Both the position numbers and the translations under genes were made by a program. Below are positions 40,925 to 49,804 of a stretch of 64,000 bases of DNA, piece by piece; positions within the stretch are counted from its first letter, which is position 1, and the number at the start of each line of letters is the position of its first letter. This DNA is from Nitrospirillum pindoramense. Lineage in GTDB: Bacteria > Pseudomonadota > Alphaproteobacteria > Azospirillales > Azospirillaceae. The notes below the pieces were generated by a model, which made no database searches, was not told where the DNA came from, and was given only the letters and a program-made list of their open reading frames with translations. The stretch is taken from NCBI RefSeq assembly GCF_007827955.1, contig NZ_VITR01000002.1, positions 248,001-312,000 of the forward strand, given 5' to 3'.

Positions 40925-41782
40925 ATGAAAGCTCCCGCCCGTTTCCTGCCCTTGCACGCCTCCCTCCTGACACTGCTGCTGGCGTTGCCGGCCAGCGCCG
41001 GTGCGGCGGAGGCCCCCCAGCATCTGCGGCTGGGCTACGACGTCTATGTCGGTGGCCTGAAGCTGGGCCGCATGACCCTGGAGACGGACATCAAAGGCGA
41101 GGACTATCGCGTCAGCGTGGCGGCGGAGGCCGGCGATATGCTGGCCCGCCTGATCAAATGGTCCTACACCGCCGAGGCGGAGGGCGCGTTCGGCGGCGTT
41201 CACGGCGTGGCGCCCCGCCACTTCCACAGCCTGCGCACGCTACGTGACAAAAGCTGGGACGCCACGCTGAGCTACACCGCCCCCTACGGTGCTCGCGACA
41301 CCGCGGTCGGTTTCAGCCAAACACCACCCCCGTCGCCGGAGGACGCGGACGCCGTGCCCTTGGATCAGCGTCCCGGCACCGTCGACCTGCTGAGCGCCGC
41401 AGCCGCCATCAGCCGCCATGCGGAGGGGGGCGACTGCGCCAGCCGCCTGCCCGTCTATGACGGCCGCCGCCGCTATGACGTGGTGATGGAAAGCCGGCCC
41501 GGCCGACACATTGAGAAGTCCGACTACACGGTGTTCGCAGGCGACGCCATCGGCTGCCATGTCGCCATCGTGCCGGTGGCGGGCTTCAAGCCGGCCGGCC
41601 GTGGCAGCCAGAACTTCTGGACGGCGGCGCCGGATGGCAAGCCGCGCGGCTTCGATCTGTGGATCGGCCGGCCGGTGCCGGGAGGGCCGGTGGTGCCCGT
41701 GCGCCTGGAGGCAGGGGAATTGTTCTTCACCCACGTCGTGGGCCACCTGGCGCAGGTCGAGGTGATGCCACCGCGGCCCTGA
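40925..41782 (+). CDS. DUF3108 domain protein, periplasmic
   Basis: The 285-residue product starts with a signal peptide (about residues 1-27, LLTLLLALPASAGAAEA) and carries a DUF3108 domain (LRLGYDVYVGGLKLGRMTLE near the start, RPGTVDLLSAAAAISR, and SRLPVYDGRRRYDVVME). The family is uncharacterised and found in the periplasm of many proteobacteria. The ATG at 40925 follows GGAGG-like sequence and gives the signal peptide. Confidence 0.8.
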   Translation: MKAPARFLPLHASLLTLLLALPASAGAAEAPQHLRLGYDVYVGGLKLGRMTLETDIKGEDYRVSVAAEAGDMLARLIKWSYTAEAEGAFGGVHGVAPRHFHSLRTLRDKSWDATLSYTAPYGARDTAVGFSQTPPPSPEDADAVPLDQRPGTVDLLSAAAAISRHAEGGDCASRLPVYDGRRRYDVVMESRPGRHIEKSDYTVFAGDAIGCHVAIVPVAGFKPAGRGSQNFWTAAPDGKPRGFDLWIGRPVPGGPVVPVRLEAGELFFTHVVGHLAQVEVMPPRP

Positions 41783-41996
41783 CCCGCCAAAGTCCCGAGT
41801 CGCCGCCTTCCCTCAGGGCCCAGGGCAAACGGCCTGGGCGGCCATGCCGCAACCCGCCTCGGTTTCCACTGTTTTGATTGACCATCTGGTCAGGATAGGT
41901 CGAACGACGCCGCATCGGCCATATAGGGCGGCACACCAGGTTATTCGGTGTAGGGGACTGAAAACGTTTACGGCTTGGCAACCGTTCGGGGATTAT

Positions 41997-42587
41997 ATGA
42001 AACAAGGCCGCTGGTGTACGATGGGAAGCCGTCTTATATCCGGCGATGCCTTGGCAACATCGCTTCTTATCTCTTTGGACCAACCCCGTTCGACAAGGTG
42101 TCATCCCCTGCCCCACGCCGCCCCCATCCTCGTTTCGGAGCCGCCGAGCACGCCCTGCGAGGCCACCGAACGCCAATACGCCGCCATTCCCGTCCGCATC
42201 CGGGACGGGCACCTGCAGGTGATGCTGATCACCTCGCGGGAGACGCGGCGCTGGGTGGTGCCCAAGGGCTGGCCGGAAAAGAAGCTGAACGCGCGCGGCG
42301 TGGCGGCGAACGAGGCGTTCGAAGAGGCGGGCCTGATCGGCACCATCCATAAGAAGCCCCTGGGCACCTTCCACTATTTCAAGGTCATGCCTTCCGGCAA
42401 GCGCCTGCCCTGCGCCGTGGACGCCTACCTCTTCGAGGTGGAGCGGGAGTTGGAGGATTGGCCGGAAAAGCACCAGCGCGAACGCCGCTGGGTCAGCCCC
42501 TCGCAAGCGGCCCTCATGGTGGCCGAGGGCGGCTTGGTCAGCATCCTGCTGTCGCTGGCCAGCATGGCGGTGGACGAGGAAGGCTGA
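41997..42587 (+). CDS. Nudix hydrolase
   Basis: The Nudix domain covers about the last 140 residues (from AIPVRIRDGHLQVML, with RRWVVPKGWPEKKLNARG and NEAFEEAGLIG), like the diphosphoinositol-polyphosphate phosphohydrolase subgroup. The canonical Nudix-box arginine (REUXEEXGU) is an asparagine here, although the metal-binding glutamates remain. The start is uncertain. The ATG at 41997 has GGGGA just upstream, but the first 50 residues look poorly conserved, and a later start is possible. It is the last gene before the autotransporter. Confidence 0.75.
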   Translation: MKQGRWCTMGSRLISGDALATSLLISLDQPRSTRCHPLPHAAPILVSEPPSTPCEATERQYAAIPVRIRDGHLQVMLITSRETRRWVVPKGWPEKKLNARGVAANEAFEEAGLIGTIHKKPLGTFHYFKVMPSGKRLPCAVDAYLFEVERELEDWPEKHQRERRWVSPSQAALMVAEGGLVSILLSLASMAVDEEG

Positions 42588-43006
42588 CGCCGAGTCCCCG
42601 CCAGCGCGGGGCTGCGTTTCCCGCCGAGGCGGTAGCGGATGCGCGCCAAGCGCCCCACTCGCTACTGATGTAGCGCCGCCGCTCCCTTCGTCAGCCGGAG
42701 TAACACTTTGGCTAGGGATGCGGTCAGAAATTTACAAAAATGATTTAACAAATTGCCCATACGCCCCATAAGCTAGACCAAAATGCATAGGGGTAGTGTG
42801 ACAGTCCATGGTTGATGCCGTTTACCGCCAGCGGGTCCCCCAGCCCGAGCGATGTGGTGATTTTTCCGGTCGCGCCACCGCCTGAGTGTCCCCCGCACAG
42901 GGCCGATGTCACTCCCCAACCTTTAAAACACAACCATACCGGCGCGCCATTGGCCCCCGGGCTTCCCTATTCACGCCAAATCCATATTGCCAGGAGTTCT
43001 TCCCGC
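42588..43006 (+). other. 419-bp intergenic region upstream of the autotransporter
   Basis: No gene is evident. The middle part (about 42715-42800) is clearly AT-richer than the surroundings and is the likely promoter region of the autotransporter gene, but no convincing hexamer pair was found. A CAGGAG ribosome-binding site (42991-42996) precedes the start. Confidence 0.4.
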
Positions 43007-46000
43007 ATGCGCGCCTCCGCCCCCAACCGTACCAAGGCCCTGCTGCTGGGCGCTTCTGTCCTGGCGCTGGCCACATCGTGGCAGACGGCTCATAGCGCGG
43101 CACTCAATTCTGGTGACTTGAACAACACGGGCGTCATCAGTGGCTACTCCGGTATTCAGTCTAACGGGACCGTTGGAACCATCAGCAACTCAGGCATCAT
43201 CAACGGCTTCGCTTGGGGCATTTACGATCTTGGATCGGCCGGCTCCCCTCCCTACAAGGTAGGGAATTCGCCCAATACCATCGCGGCGATCATCAACAAT
43301 ATTGGCGCGACCATCAGCGGCTACAGAGAAGGCTTGGTCGCCAGTGGCCTGATCGGAACCATCGACAACGCTGGAAATATTGTTGCGACCGGATCTTCAT
43401 ATCGGGCAATTTTCCAGTATTATAATACCATTACTGCACTAACCAATAAAGCTAGCGGCACCATCTCCGGCAACGCCTCGGCTATCGGCATTATGGCTAG
43501 CACCATCGGCACTCTTAGCAACAGCGGCGTGATCTCCGCGCTCTCAGCTGGCGGAGCGGCTATAAATTTACAGGCGGATACAGTTAGCAGTACCAGTATT
43601 TCTGCTGCATCCGCCTGGGGCAGCCACGGTACTTTGATCAACAATGCGGGCGGTACCATTAGCGGTTCGGCTGCGGCCGTGAAGCTGGAAGGTGGCAGCC
43701 TCGGCACACTGGTCAATTCCGGGCATATTATTAGTGGTGGTGGCCCAGCCGTGGACTCGGATGCTTATACCAGCGTCTCCTACACCCAGGTCGGCTTCGG
43801 TTATACCTCTAGCAGCCTGTCCATTCCCTCCACCCTCGGCCACCTTGTCAACAACCTTGGGGGCACCATCTCTGGCACCGCCGGAGGCGTGATCGTAGGG
43901 GGCACGATCAAGTCGCTGGACAATGCCGGTCTTATCACCGGCACCTATTCCTCCGCCGCCGGGGTTCGGGCCAACGGCAACGTCGGTGACATCACCAATG
44001 AAGCCACCGGTACCATCACCGGTGCGGGCATCGGCCTGAAGTTGTCCGGTGTCATTGGTACGCTGAGCAACAGCGGCCTGGTGAACGCCGGTGGCACGAC
44101 GATCATTAATTACGGTTACGGTTATTCTTATACCTACGGTTCGGGTATCGGCATATCCATATCCTCAGCCCTCAGCCCGACGGTGACCCTAGGTAGCAGC
44201 TTGGCTGCCCTGATCAATACGGCCGGAGGCACCATCGCCGGCGGTTACACGGGTATCAGCATGGCCGGCGTCAGTGTCGGCACGCTGGCCAACAGCGGCG
44301 TAATTACTGGGGCCCTGGGGAACGGCTTCGGCATCTATGGCGCCGGAACAATGTATTACGATTCCATCGCCGGGAACTTCCCGACGATTTCGGCCCCAGC
44401 CACGGTTGGCACTCTTATCAACAACGCCGGGGCAACGATTTCCGGCAAGAACATCGCACTCGTCTTTAGCAATGGCAGCCTGGGCACCTTGATCAACGCC
44501 GGACTGATCACCAGCAGTGGAACCATGGGACAGGGCGCCGTCCTGACCTATGGCACCATCGGCGTCCTGACGAACACCGGTACCATATCGGGCCGCACGA
44601 TGGCCCTGCAACTTACCAACTCAACCATAGGGACGCTGGTAAACAGCGGCCTGATCCAGTCGAGTGGCGGAAAGGCGATCAGCAATACGCCCGTCTATGG
44701 CTACTTCAGCATCACCGGTGGTATCGGCACCCTGATCAATGCAGCCGGCGGCACGATCGCGGGCCTGTCAGGCGGCCTTTCCTTCACCGATACCACCATC
44801 GGCCGAGTGGACAATCAAGGCGTCATCATATCTTCCGCAGCGATGGGCATCTCCCTTGGCTCCACCTACTATTACTCATCCAGTGACACACTTCTGTCCA
44901 CCACCTTGGGCAGCTTGAACAACGCAGCCGGCGCCACCATCCAAGGTCAGAGCGGAGGTGTCGTCCTGGATGGCGCGTCGGTGCAGACCATCACCAACGC
45001 AGGCCTCATCACGTCGGCGCAAGGGGCTGCTTTCAGCGCCGCCAGTACAAACTTCACCGGTGGTTATGGCACCACGCCTGCTTCCTTCATTTCTGTGCCA
45101 ACCATTGTCAGTTTCTCCAATCTCGTCGGCAGCACCCTCTCCGGCGGTAGCGGGTTGAATTTCCAGGGCGGCACGATGGGAACGCTGCGTAACCAGGGCT
45201 TGATTCAGGGCACTGGCGGCGCCGGCATCAATATGGGTTATTATTTTAACGCCGCGCCCAGCGCCAGCATCGCCACGGTAATCAACGATGCCGGTGCCAG
45301 CATCATCGGCGCCAACGTCGGACTTGCGCTGACATCCGGCGTGTTGGGAACCCTGCGGAACGATGGCCTGATCACCGGAAGCATCAACGCGCTCTCCCTG
45401 ACAAATTACAATTACTATTATACAGGTCCCATGGCGGTACCTGCCGGTGTCGGCATTATCCTGAACACCGGCACCATCATGGCCAAAAGCGCCACGGTCG
45501 GTGCCGCTATTACGACAAGCTACATTGACGTTGGTACGATTTCGAATGGTGGCCTAATCTCCGGCGCCACAGCCATTAGCAATCTGGCGGCCTACAACGG
45601 CACTAATACTGTCGGCACCATCGGCCTGATCGAAAACAGGAACGGCGGTACCATCATCGCCACGAATACCATTGGCGCCATCCTGATGAGCGGCAATGTT
45701 GGCGGCATCCGCAACGACGGCCTGATTAGCGCCACCGTTGGAACCTTTGCCTCCGCCCTCAACGTCTCCGATAATGCCACTCTGACCGCCCTGAACAATG
45801 GCGCTAGCGGAACCCTGGTCGCCGCCGGGTCAGCGGTTGCTATCTTCGGCGGGGTCGGCACCATCAATAATGCCGGTACAATTCAGGGCGGAACCGCCGC
45901 CATTCGGCCACGCGCCTACGACTCCACATATGCCGACACGTATTACCATTCCACGACACACGTTGCCGGCGGCATCGGCGCGCTCAGCAATAGCGGCGTC

Positions 46001-49000
46001 ATCAAAGGCGATGCAGCAATTCTATCCGTCACCAGCATTGGAGCCGTATCAAATTCCGGCACCATCTACGGCTCGATATCTGCCGGTGTGATGAACATCG
46101 GTACGGTGACGCATTCCACATTCTCAACCAATTACTATTGGCCGTACTATAGTGCGTCCACTACCGCCGTCACTACGACGGTCGGCGGCACCATCGGAGT
46201 ATTGAATAATACCGGTTCCATTATAGGAAGCCAAAGCGGAATCGTGAACGGCCAATCGACGGGAACCAACACGACCGTCTATCGGAGCCGCGATTACTTT
46301 ACCGCTTCCATCTTATCCCAATCCACCATAGCCAGCACCACCGGCCCCGTCGGTGGCACCATCGGCACGCTGCTCAACGCCGGCACCATCCTGGGCACGG
46401 CAACCGCCGGCATCGACAACGGCGCCGCCACGGCCGTCATCGGCACGCTGATCAATAGCGGCCTGATCCAGGGCGGCCAGACGGGCGTCATCAACGCCGG
46501 CACCATAGGCACCCTGACCAACAGCGGCACCATCACTGGCGCCGTGGTGGCCATCCGGGACAGCGGCACGCTGGGCCCGGTCACCAACACCGGCATCATC
46601 GCCGGCGCCATCGTCCACACCGCCGCATCCGACCTGTCCATCACCGGCGGCAGCGGCGCGGTGTTCGGCACCCTGACGGGCGTCGGCGGCGCCCGTGGCA
46701 CCTTGTCCAGCACGGCCAGCAATGTGACCCTGGCCGGCAACCTGGTGCTGAACGACAGTGTCAGCATCGCCGGCCACACCTTGGTGGCGACTGGCGGCAG
46801 CCTGGTGCTGACGGCCCCCACCACCCTCACCGGCAACTATGCCCAGGCGGGCGGCACGCTGACGGCCATGGCGGCCGGCGGCACCGTGGGTGGCCTGCAG
46901 GTCAGCGGCAGCGCCAGCATCAGCGGCGCCACCGTCGTGCTGACCTCGCAATACGCCTACGGCCTGACCAGCGGCGCCAGCTACACCATCGTGGCAGCCG
47001 GCGACGCCGCCTCCAGCTATGCCAGCGTCACCGCGCTGGCCCCGGGCTACAACTCCACCACCGTCACCAGCACCGTGGTGGGTGGCCAGACCGACCTGAT
47101 CGTCAGCGTGGGCAACAGCAGCCTGTCGGCTGGCGGCGCGGCCACCATCGCCGGCGGCGCCGGAACCCTGGACCAGATGACGGGCGGCAGCCTGGCCATC
47201 ACCGGCGGCACGCCCACGGTGGGTAGCATCAGCGGCGGCACCATCGCGCTGGCCGGCGGCAGCGCCACCCTGGGCACCATCAGTGGCGGCACCCTGACCC
47301 AAAGCGCCGGGTCCACCATCGCCGGCACCACGGCGGTGCAGGTCCAGGGTGGCAGCCTGAACCTGGGCGGCACCGTGCAGGCACCCCTGGCCGTCAACGG
47401 TGGCCTGGTGGCCCTGAACGGCACCGCCACCGGCCCCGTCACCGTGGGCAGCGGCGGCACCCTGCGCGGGTCCGGCGTCATCACCGGGGCGGCCACCGTG
47501 GCCGGTGTGCTGCGCCCCGGCAACTCGCCCGGCACGCTGACCTTCACCAATGGCCTGACGCAAGCGGCCAAGTCAGTGCTGTCCATCGACATCGACGGCA
47601 CGGGCACGGGCGCCGGCTATGGCAACTACGCCCGCGTCCTGGTCACGGGCGGCAGCTACGTCATCGGCTCCGGCGCCACGCTTCAGCCCAACCTGCGCGG
47701 CATGACGGGCAAGGCCACCAACACCTACACCCCCGGCCTGGGCACGGACTTCACCATCGTGCAGGCCGCCGGCGGTGTCTCCGGCACCTTCGCCGGCATC
47801 ACCCAGCCCAGCAGCGGCTTGCTGGCCGGCACGCAGTTCACGGCGCTGTACGGCAGCAACGCCATCGACCTGTACGTCACCCCCACCTATGGCTCCCTGG
47901 CCAGCCTGGGCGCCAGCGCCAACCAGCAGACCCTGGGCCGCGTGGTGGCGGGCCTGACCGGGGCCGGCAACGCCGACTTGGGCACGGTGCTGAAGGCGCT
48001 GTACAGCCTGCCCACGGTGGGCGCGTCGCTGGACGCCCTGGCCCAGATCGGCGGCAGCAGCCAGGCCAACATCGTCGCCTACAGCCTGAACCGGGGCCTG
48101 GCGGTGACGCAGGTGCTGGGCCAGCGCCTGGCGGCGGTGCGCGACGGCGTGGCCGGCGGCATGCAAGGCACGATGCAGGCCCAGCTGGTGGGCCGCACCC
48201 TCTACACCAGCGTCGCCAGCGGCGGCGATGGCGCCCCGGTGGGCGATGAGCGGGGCGCGGCGGCCGGCTCGGCACCGCAGGAAGGCTGGCACTTCTGGGC
48301 CCAGGGCCTGGGGGCGTTCACCCGGGTGGACAGCGACGGCAACGCCGCCGGCGGCCACAGCAACACCGGCGGCGGCCTGTTCGGCGGCGACCGCACGGTG
48401 GCGCCGGGGGTGACCGTGGGCCTCGCCGGCGTGCTGCTGCAGAGCACCTCCGGCGGGTCCAACGAGACCAGCAGCTATGGCCTGTCGGCCTACGGCAACG
48501 TTGATCTGGGGGATGGCCTGTTCGTCACTGGCAACGCCGGCTACACCTACGACCAGTACGACACGGCGCGGACCATGGGCTTCGGCGGCCTCAGCCGCAC
48601 GGCCTTCGGCCACACCACGGGTGACGAGCTGAGCGCGGGGGTCACGGCCGGCTACCGGGTGCGGGTGTCCAACCTGACGCTGGAGCCGCAGGCCGGCATC
48701 CAGTGGCTGAAGGTCGGCCGCGACGGCTTCACCGAGACGGGCGCCGGTGCCTTGAACCTGGTGCTGCAGGACCTGGACGCCACGGCCCTGCAGAGCAGCG
48801 TAGGCGGCCGCGCCTCGGCCAGCTGGAAGACGGACGGCGGCACGGTCATCACCCCGGCCCTGCGGGCGGCCTGGCTGCACGACTTCCGCGACCGGGCCCT
48901 GACCAGCCAGGCCGCGCTTGCCGGCACCACCTTCGCCGTGACCGGCCCCGACACCGGCGCCAACGCGCTGGGCATCGGGGGCGGACTGACCCTGCAGGAA

Positions 49001-49096
49001 GGCGACAACCTGAACCTCTACGCCAACTACGACGGCACGCTCCGACGCCACGAGACCGACCACGTCTTCACCGCCGGCTTCCGCCTCAGCTGGTAA
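43007..49096 (+). CDS. Giant autotransporter with repeat-rich passenger (type Va)
   Basis: A 2029-residue surface protein. A signal peptide occupies about residues 1-31 (KALLLGASVLALATS, cleavage near AHSA). The passenger (about 32-1740) is built from at least 24 short repeats of the type GTLxNSGxI alternating with xLINNAGGTIxG, which should stack as a beta-helix. Tyrosine-rich stretches interrupt them (for example NYGYGYSYTYGSG). The second half of the passenger resembles standard autotransporter repeats. The outer-membrane beta-barrel is residues 1759-2029 (EGWHFWAQGLGAFTRV to FTAGFRLSW, with the aromatic C-terminus used by the Bam machinery). The start at 43007 has CAGGAG ten bases upstream; an in-frame ATG at 42812 would spoil the signal peptide. 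Adhesion or aggregation is the likely role. Confidence 0.9.
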   Translation: MRASAPNRTKALLLGASVLALATSWQTAHSAALNSGDLNNTGVISGYSGIQSNGTVGTISNSGIINGFAWGIYDLGSAGSPPYKVGNSPNTIAAIINNIGATISGYREGLVASGLIGTIDNAGNIVATGSSYRAIFQYYNTITALTNKASGTISGNASAIGIMASTIGTLSNSGVISALSAGGAAINLQADTVSSTSISAASAWGSHGTLINNAGGTISGSAAAVKLEGGSLGTLVNSGHIISGGGPAVDSDAYTSVSYTQVGFGYTSSSLSIPSTLGHLVNNLGGTISGTAGGVIVGGTIKSLDNAGLITGTYSSAAGVRANGNVGDITNEATGTITGAGIGLKLSGVIGTLSNSGLVNAGGTTIINYGYGYSYTYGSGIGISISSALSPTVTLGSSLAALINTAGGTIAGGYTGISMAGVSVGTLANSGVITGALGNGFGIYGAGTMYYDSIAGNFPTISAPATVGTLINNAGATISGKNIALVFSNGSLGTLINAGLITSSGTMGQGAVLTYGTIGVLTNTGTISGRTMALQLTNSTIGTLVNSGLIQSSGGKAISNTPVYGYFSITGGIGTLINAAGGTIAGLSGGLSFTDTTIGRVDNQGVIISSAAMGISLGSTYYYSSSDTLLSTTLGSLNNAAGATIQGQSGGVVLDGASVQTITNAGLITSAQGAAFSAASTNFTGGYGTTPASFISVPTIVSFSNLVGSTLSGGSGLNFQGGTMGTLRNQGLIQGTGGAGINMGYYFNAAPSASIATVINDAGASIIGANVGLALTSGVLGTLRNDGLITGSINALSLTNYNYYYTGPMAVPAGVGIILNTGTIMAKSATVGAAITTSYIDVGTISNGGLISGATAISNLAAYNGTNTVGTIGLIENRNGGTIIATNTIGAILMSGNVGGIRNDGLISATVGTFASALNVSDNATLTALNNGASGTLVAAGSAVAIFGGVGTINNAGTIQGGTAAIRPRAYDSTYADTYYHSTTHVAGGIGALSNSGVIKGDAAILSVTSIGAVSNSGTIYGSISAGVMNIGTVTHSTFSTNYYWPYYSASTTAVTTTVGGTIGVLNNTGSIIGSQSGIVNGQSTGTNTTVYRSRDYFTASILSQSTIASTTGPVGGTIGTLLNAGTILGTATAGIDNGAATAVIGTLINSGLIQGGQTGVINAGTIGTLTNSGTITGAVVAIRDSGTLGPVTNTGIIAGAIVHTAASDLSITGGSGAVFGTLTGVGGARGTLSSTASNVTLAGNLVLNDSVSIAGHTLVATGGSLVLTAPTTLTGNYAQAGGTLTAMAAGGTVGGLQVSGSASISGATVVLTSQYAYGLTSGASYTIVAAGDAASSYASVTALAPGYNSTTVTSTVVGGQTDLIVSVGNSSLSAGGAATIAGGAGTLDQMTGGSLAITGGTPTVGSISGGTIALAGGSATLGTISGGTLTQSAGSTIAGTTAVQVQGGSLNLGGTVQAPLAVNGGLVALNGTATGPVTVGSGGTLRGSGVITGAATVAGVLRPGNSPGTLTFTNGLTQAAKSVLSIDIDGTGTGAGYGNYARVLVTGGSYVIGSGATLQPNLRGMTGKATNTYTPGLGTDFTIVQAAGGVSGTFAGITQPSSGLLAGTQFTALYGSNAIDLYVTPTYGSLASLGASANQQTLGRVVAGLTGAGNADLGTVLKALYSLPTVGASLDALAQIGGSSQANIVAYSLNRGLAVTQVLGQRLAAVRDGVAGGMQGTMQAQLVGRTLYTSVASGGDGAPVGDERGAAAGSAPQEGWHFWAQGLGAFTRVDSDGNAAGGHSNTGGGLFGGDRTVAPGVTVGLAGVLLQSTSGGSNETSSYGLSAYGNVDLGDGLFVTGNAGYTYDQYDTARTMGFGGLSRTAFGHTTGDELSAGVTAGYRVRVSNLTLEPQAGIQWLKVGRDGFTETGAGALNLVLQDLDATALQSSVGGRASASWKTDGGTVITPALRAAWLHDFRDRALTSQAALAGTTFAVTGPDTGANALGIGGGLTLQEGDNLNLYANYDGTLRRHETDHVFTAGFRLSW
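43090..46330 (+). repeat. Degenerate repeat array in the autotransporter passenger, AT-richer
   Basis: DNA of this segment uses many A/T-ending codons (AAT, TAT, ATT, ACA), unlike the rest of the window and unlike the 3' part of the same gene. At the protein level it carries more than 20 copies of two alternating 7-12-residue motifs. The copies are diverged, so the array is old or under diversifying selection rather than freshly duplicated. Confidence 0.65.
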
Positions 49097-49120
49097 GACG
49101 GGGCAGTCTCAAAATGACAA

Positions 49121-49154
49121 CGGCCCGGCGGGGAAACCCGCCGGGCCGCTTGTT
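49121..49154 (+). terminator. Terminator of the autotransporter gene
   Basis: A perfect 12-bp stem (CGGCCCGGCGGG/CCCGCCGGGCCG) around a GAAA tetraloop, followed by CTTGTTTAT. It lies between convergent genes and may also serve the GNAT gene. Confidence 0.7.
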
Positions 49155-49175
49155 TATGAGCACCCAATCTGCCTT

Positions 49176-49766
49176 CTAACCGCGCCAATCGTCGCGCAGG
49201 ATGCCGTACAGGACATGGTCGGCCCAGCGGCCATCGATGCGCAGATAGCCCCGGGCATAGCCCTCGCGCACGAAGCCCACCTTTTCCAGCAGGCCCTGGC
49301 TGGGCTGGTTGGTGGGCAGGCAGGCGGCCTCCACCCGGTGCAGGCCGAGCTGGCCGAAGGCGAAGCCCAGGCTGACCTTGGCTGCCTCACTGGTGTAGCC
49401 CCGGCGGGCATAGGGCTTGCCCACCCAATAGCCCATGGTGGCCATCTGGGCCACGCCCCGGCGGACGTTGGACAGGCCGATGCCACCCACCAGCCGGTCG
49501 CTGGCGCGCTCGAAGATCAGGAAGCTGTACGCTTCGTCATTGCGCCATTCCGCCGTGTGCCGGCGCACACGGCGCAGGAAGGAGGAGCGCAGCAAGGCGT
49601 CAGCCGGCCAGGTGGGTTCCCACGGCGCCAGGAAGTCGCGGCTGCGTTCCCGCAAATCGGCCCATTCCCGCCAGTCCTTGACCTGGGCGGGACGCAGATA
49701 GGTCTGCGGTCCGTCCAGCCGTATGGACGGTGCGCTCAAGATATCGGCGTGCAACAGCCGTATCAC
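49176..49766 (-). CDS. GNAT N-acetyltransferase (RimJ/RimL type)
   Basis: The 196-residue product has the RimJ/RimL-type GNAT fold, with TYLRPAQVKDWREWADLRER near the N-terminus, RLVGGIGLSNVRRGVAQMATMGYWVG, the acetyl-CoA loop YARRGYTSEAAKVS, and QGLLEKVGFVREGYARGYL. The family acetylates ribosomal-protein N-termini or small molecules; the substrate here is unknown. The GTG at 49766 follows GGAGG closely; the open frame continues upstream only through the M16 gene. It is the third gene of thrC-M16-GNAT. Confidence 0.85.
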   Translation of the reverse strand: MIRLLHADILSAPSIRLDGPQTYLRPAQVKDWREWADLRERSRDFLAPWEPTWPADALLRSSFLRRVRRHTAEWRNDEAYSFLIFERASDRLVGGIGLSNVRRGVAQMATMGYWVGKPYARRGYTSEAAKVSLGFAFGQLGLHRVEAACLPTNQPSQGLLEKVGFVREGYARGYLRIDGRWADHVLYGILRDDWRG

Positions 49767-49804
49767 CGCCTCCAGCCCCTCCCTACCCCCGTTGCCGCGG
49801 TTTC

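Noticed and set aside
43007-46330. Possible CRISPR or tandem DNA repeat array in the AT-richer segment
   Set aside because: The repetition is at the protein level and degenerate in DNA; there are no identical repeats with regular spacers and the reading frame is continuous.
46313-49063. Long antisense frames under the autotransporter
   Set aside because: The plus-strand frame has a signal peptide, repeats and a complete beta-barrel. The reverse frames are Gly/Ala/His-rich shadows.
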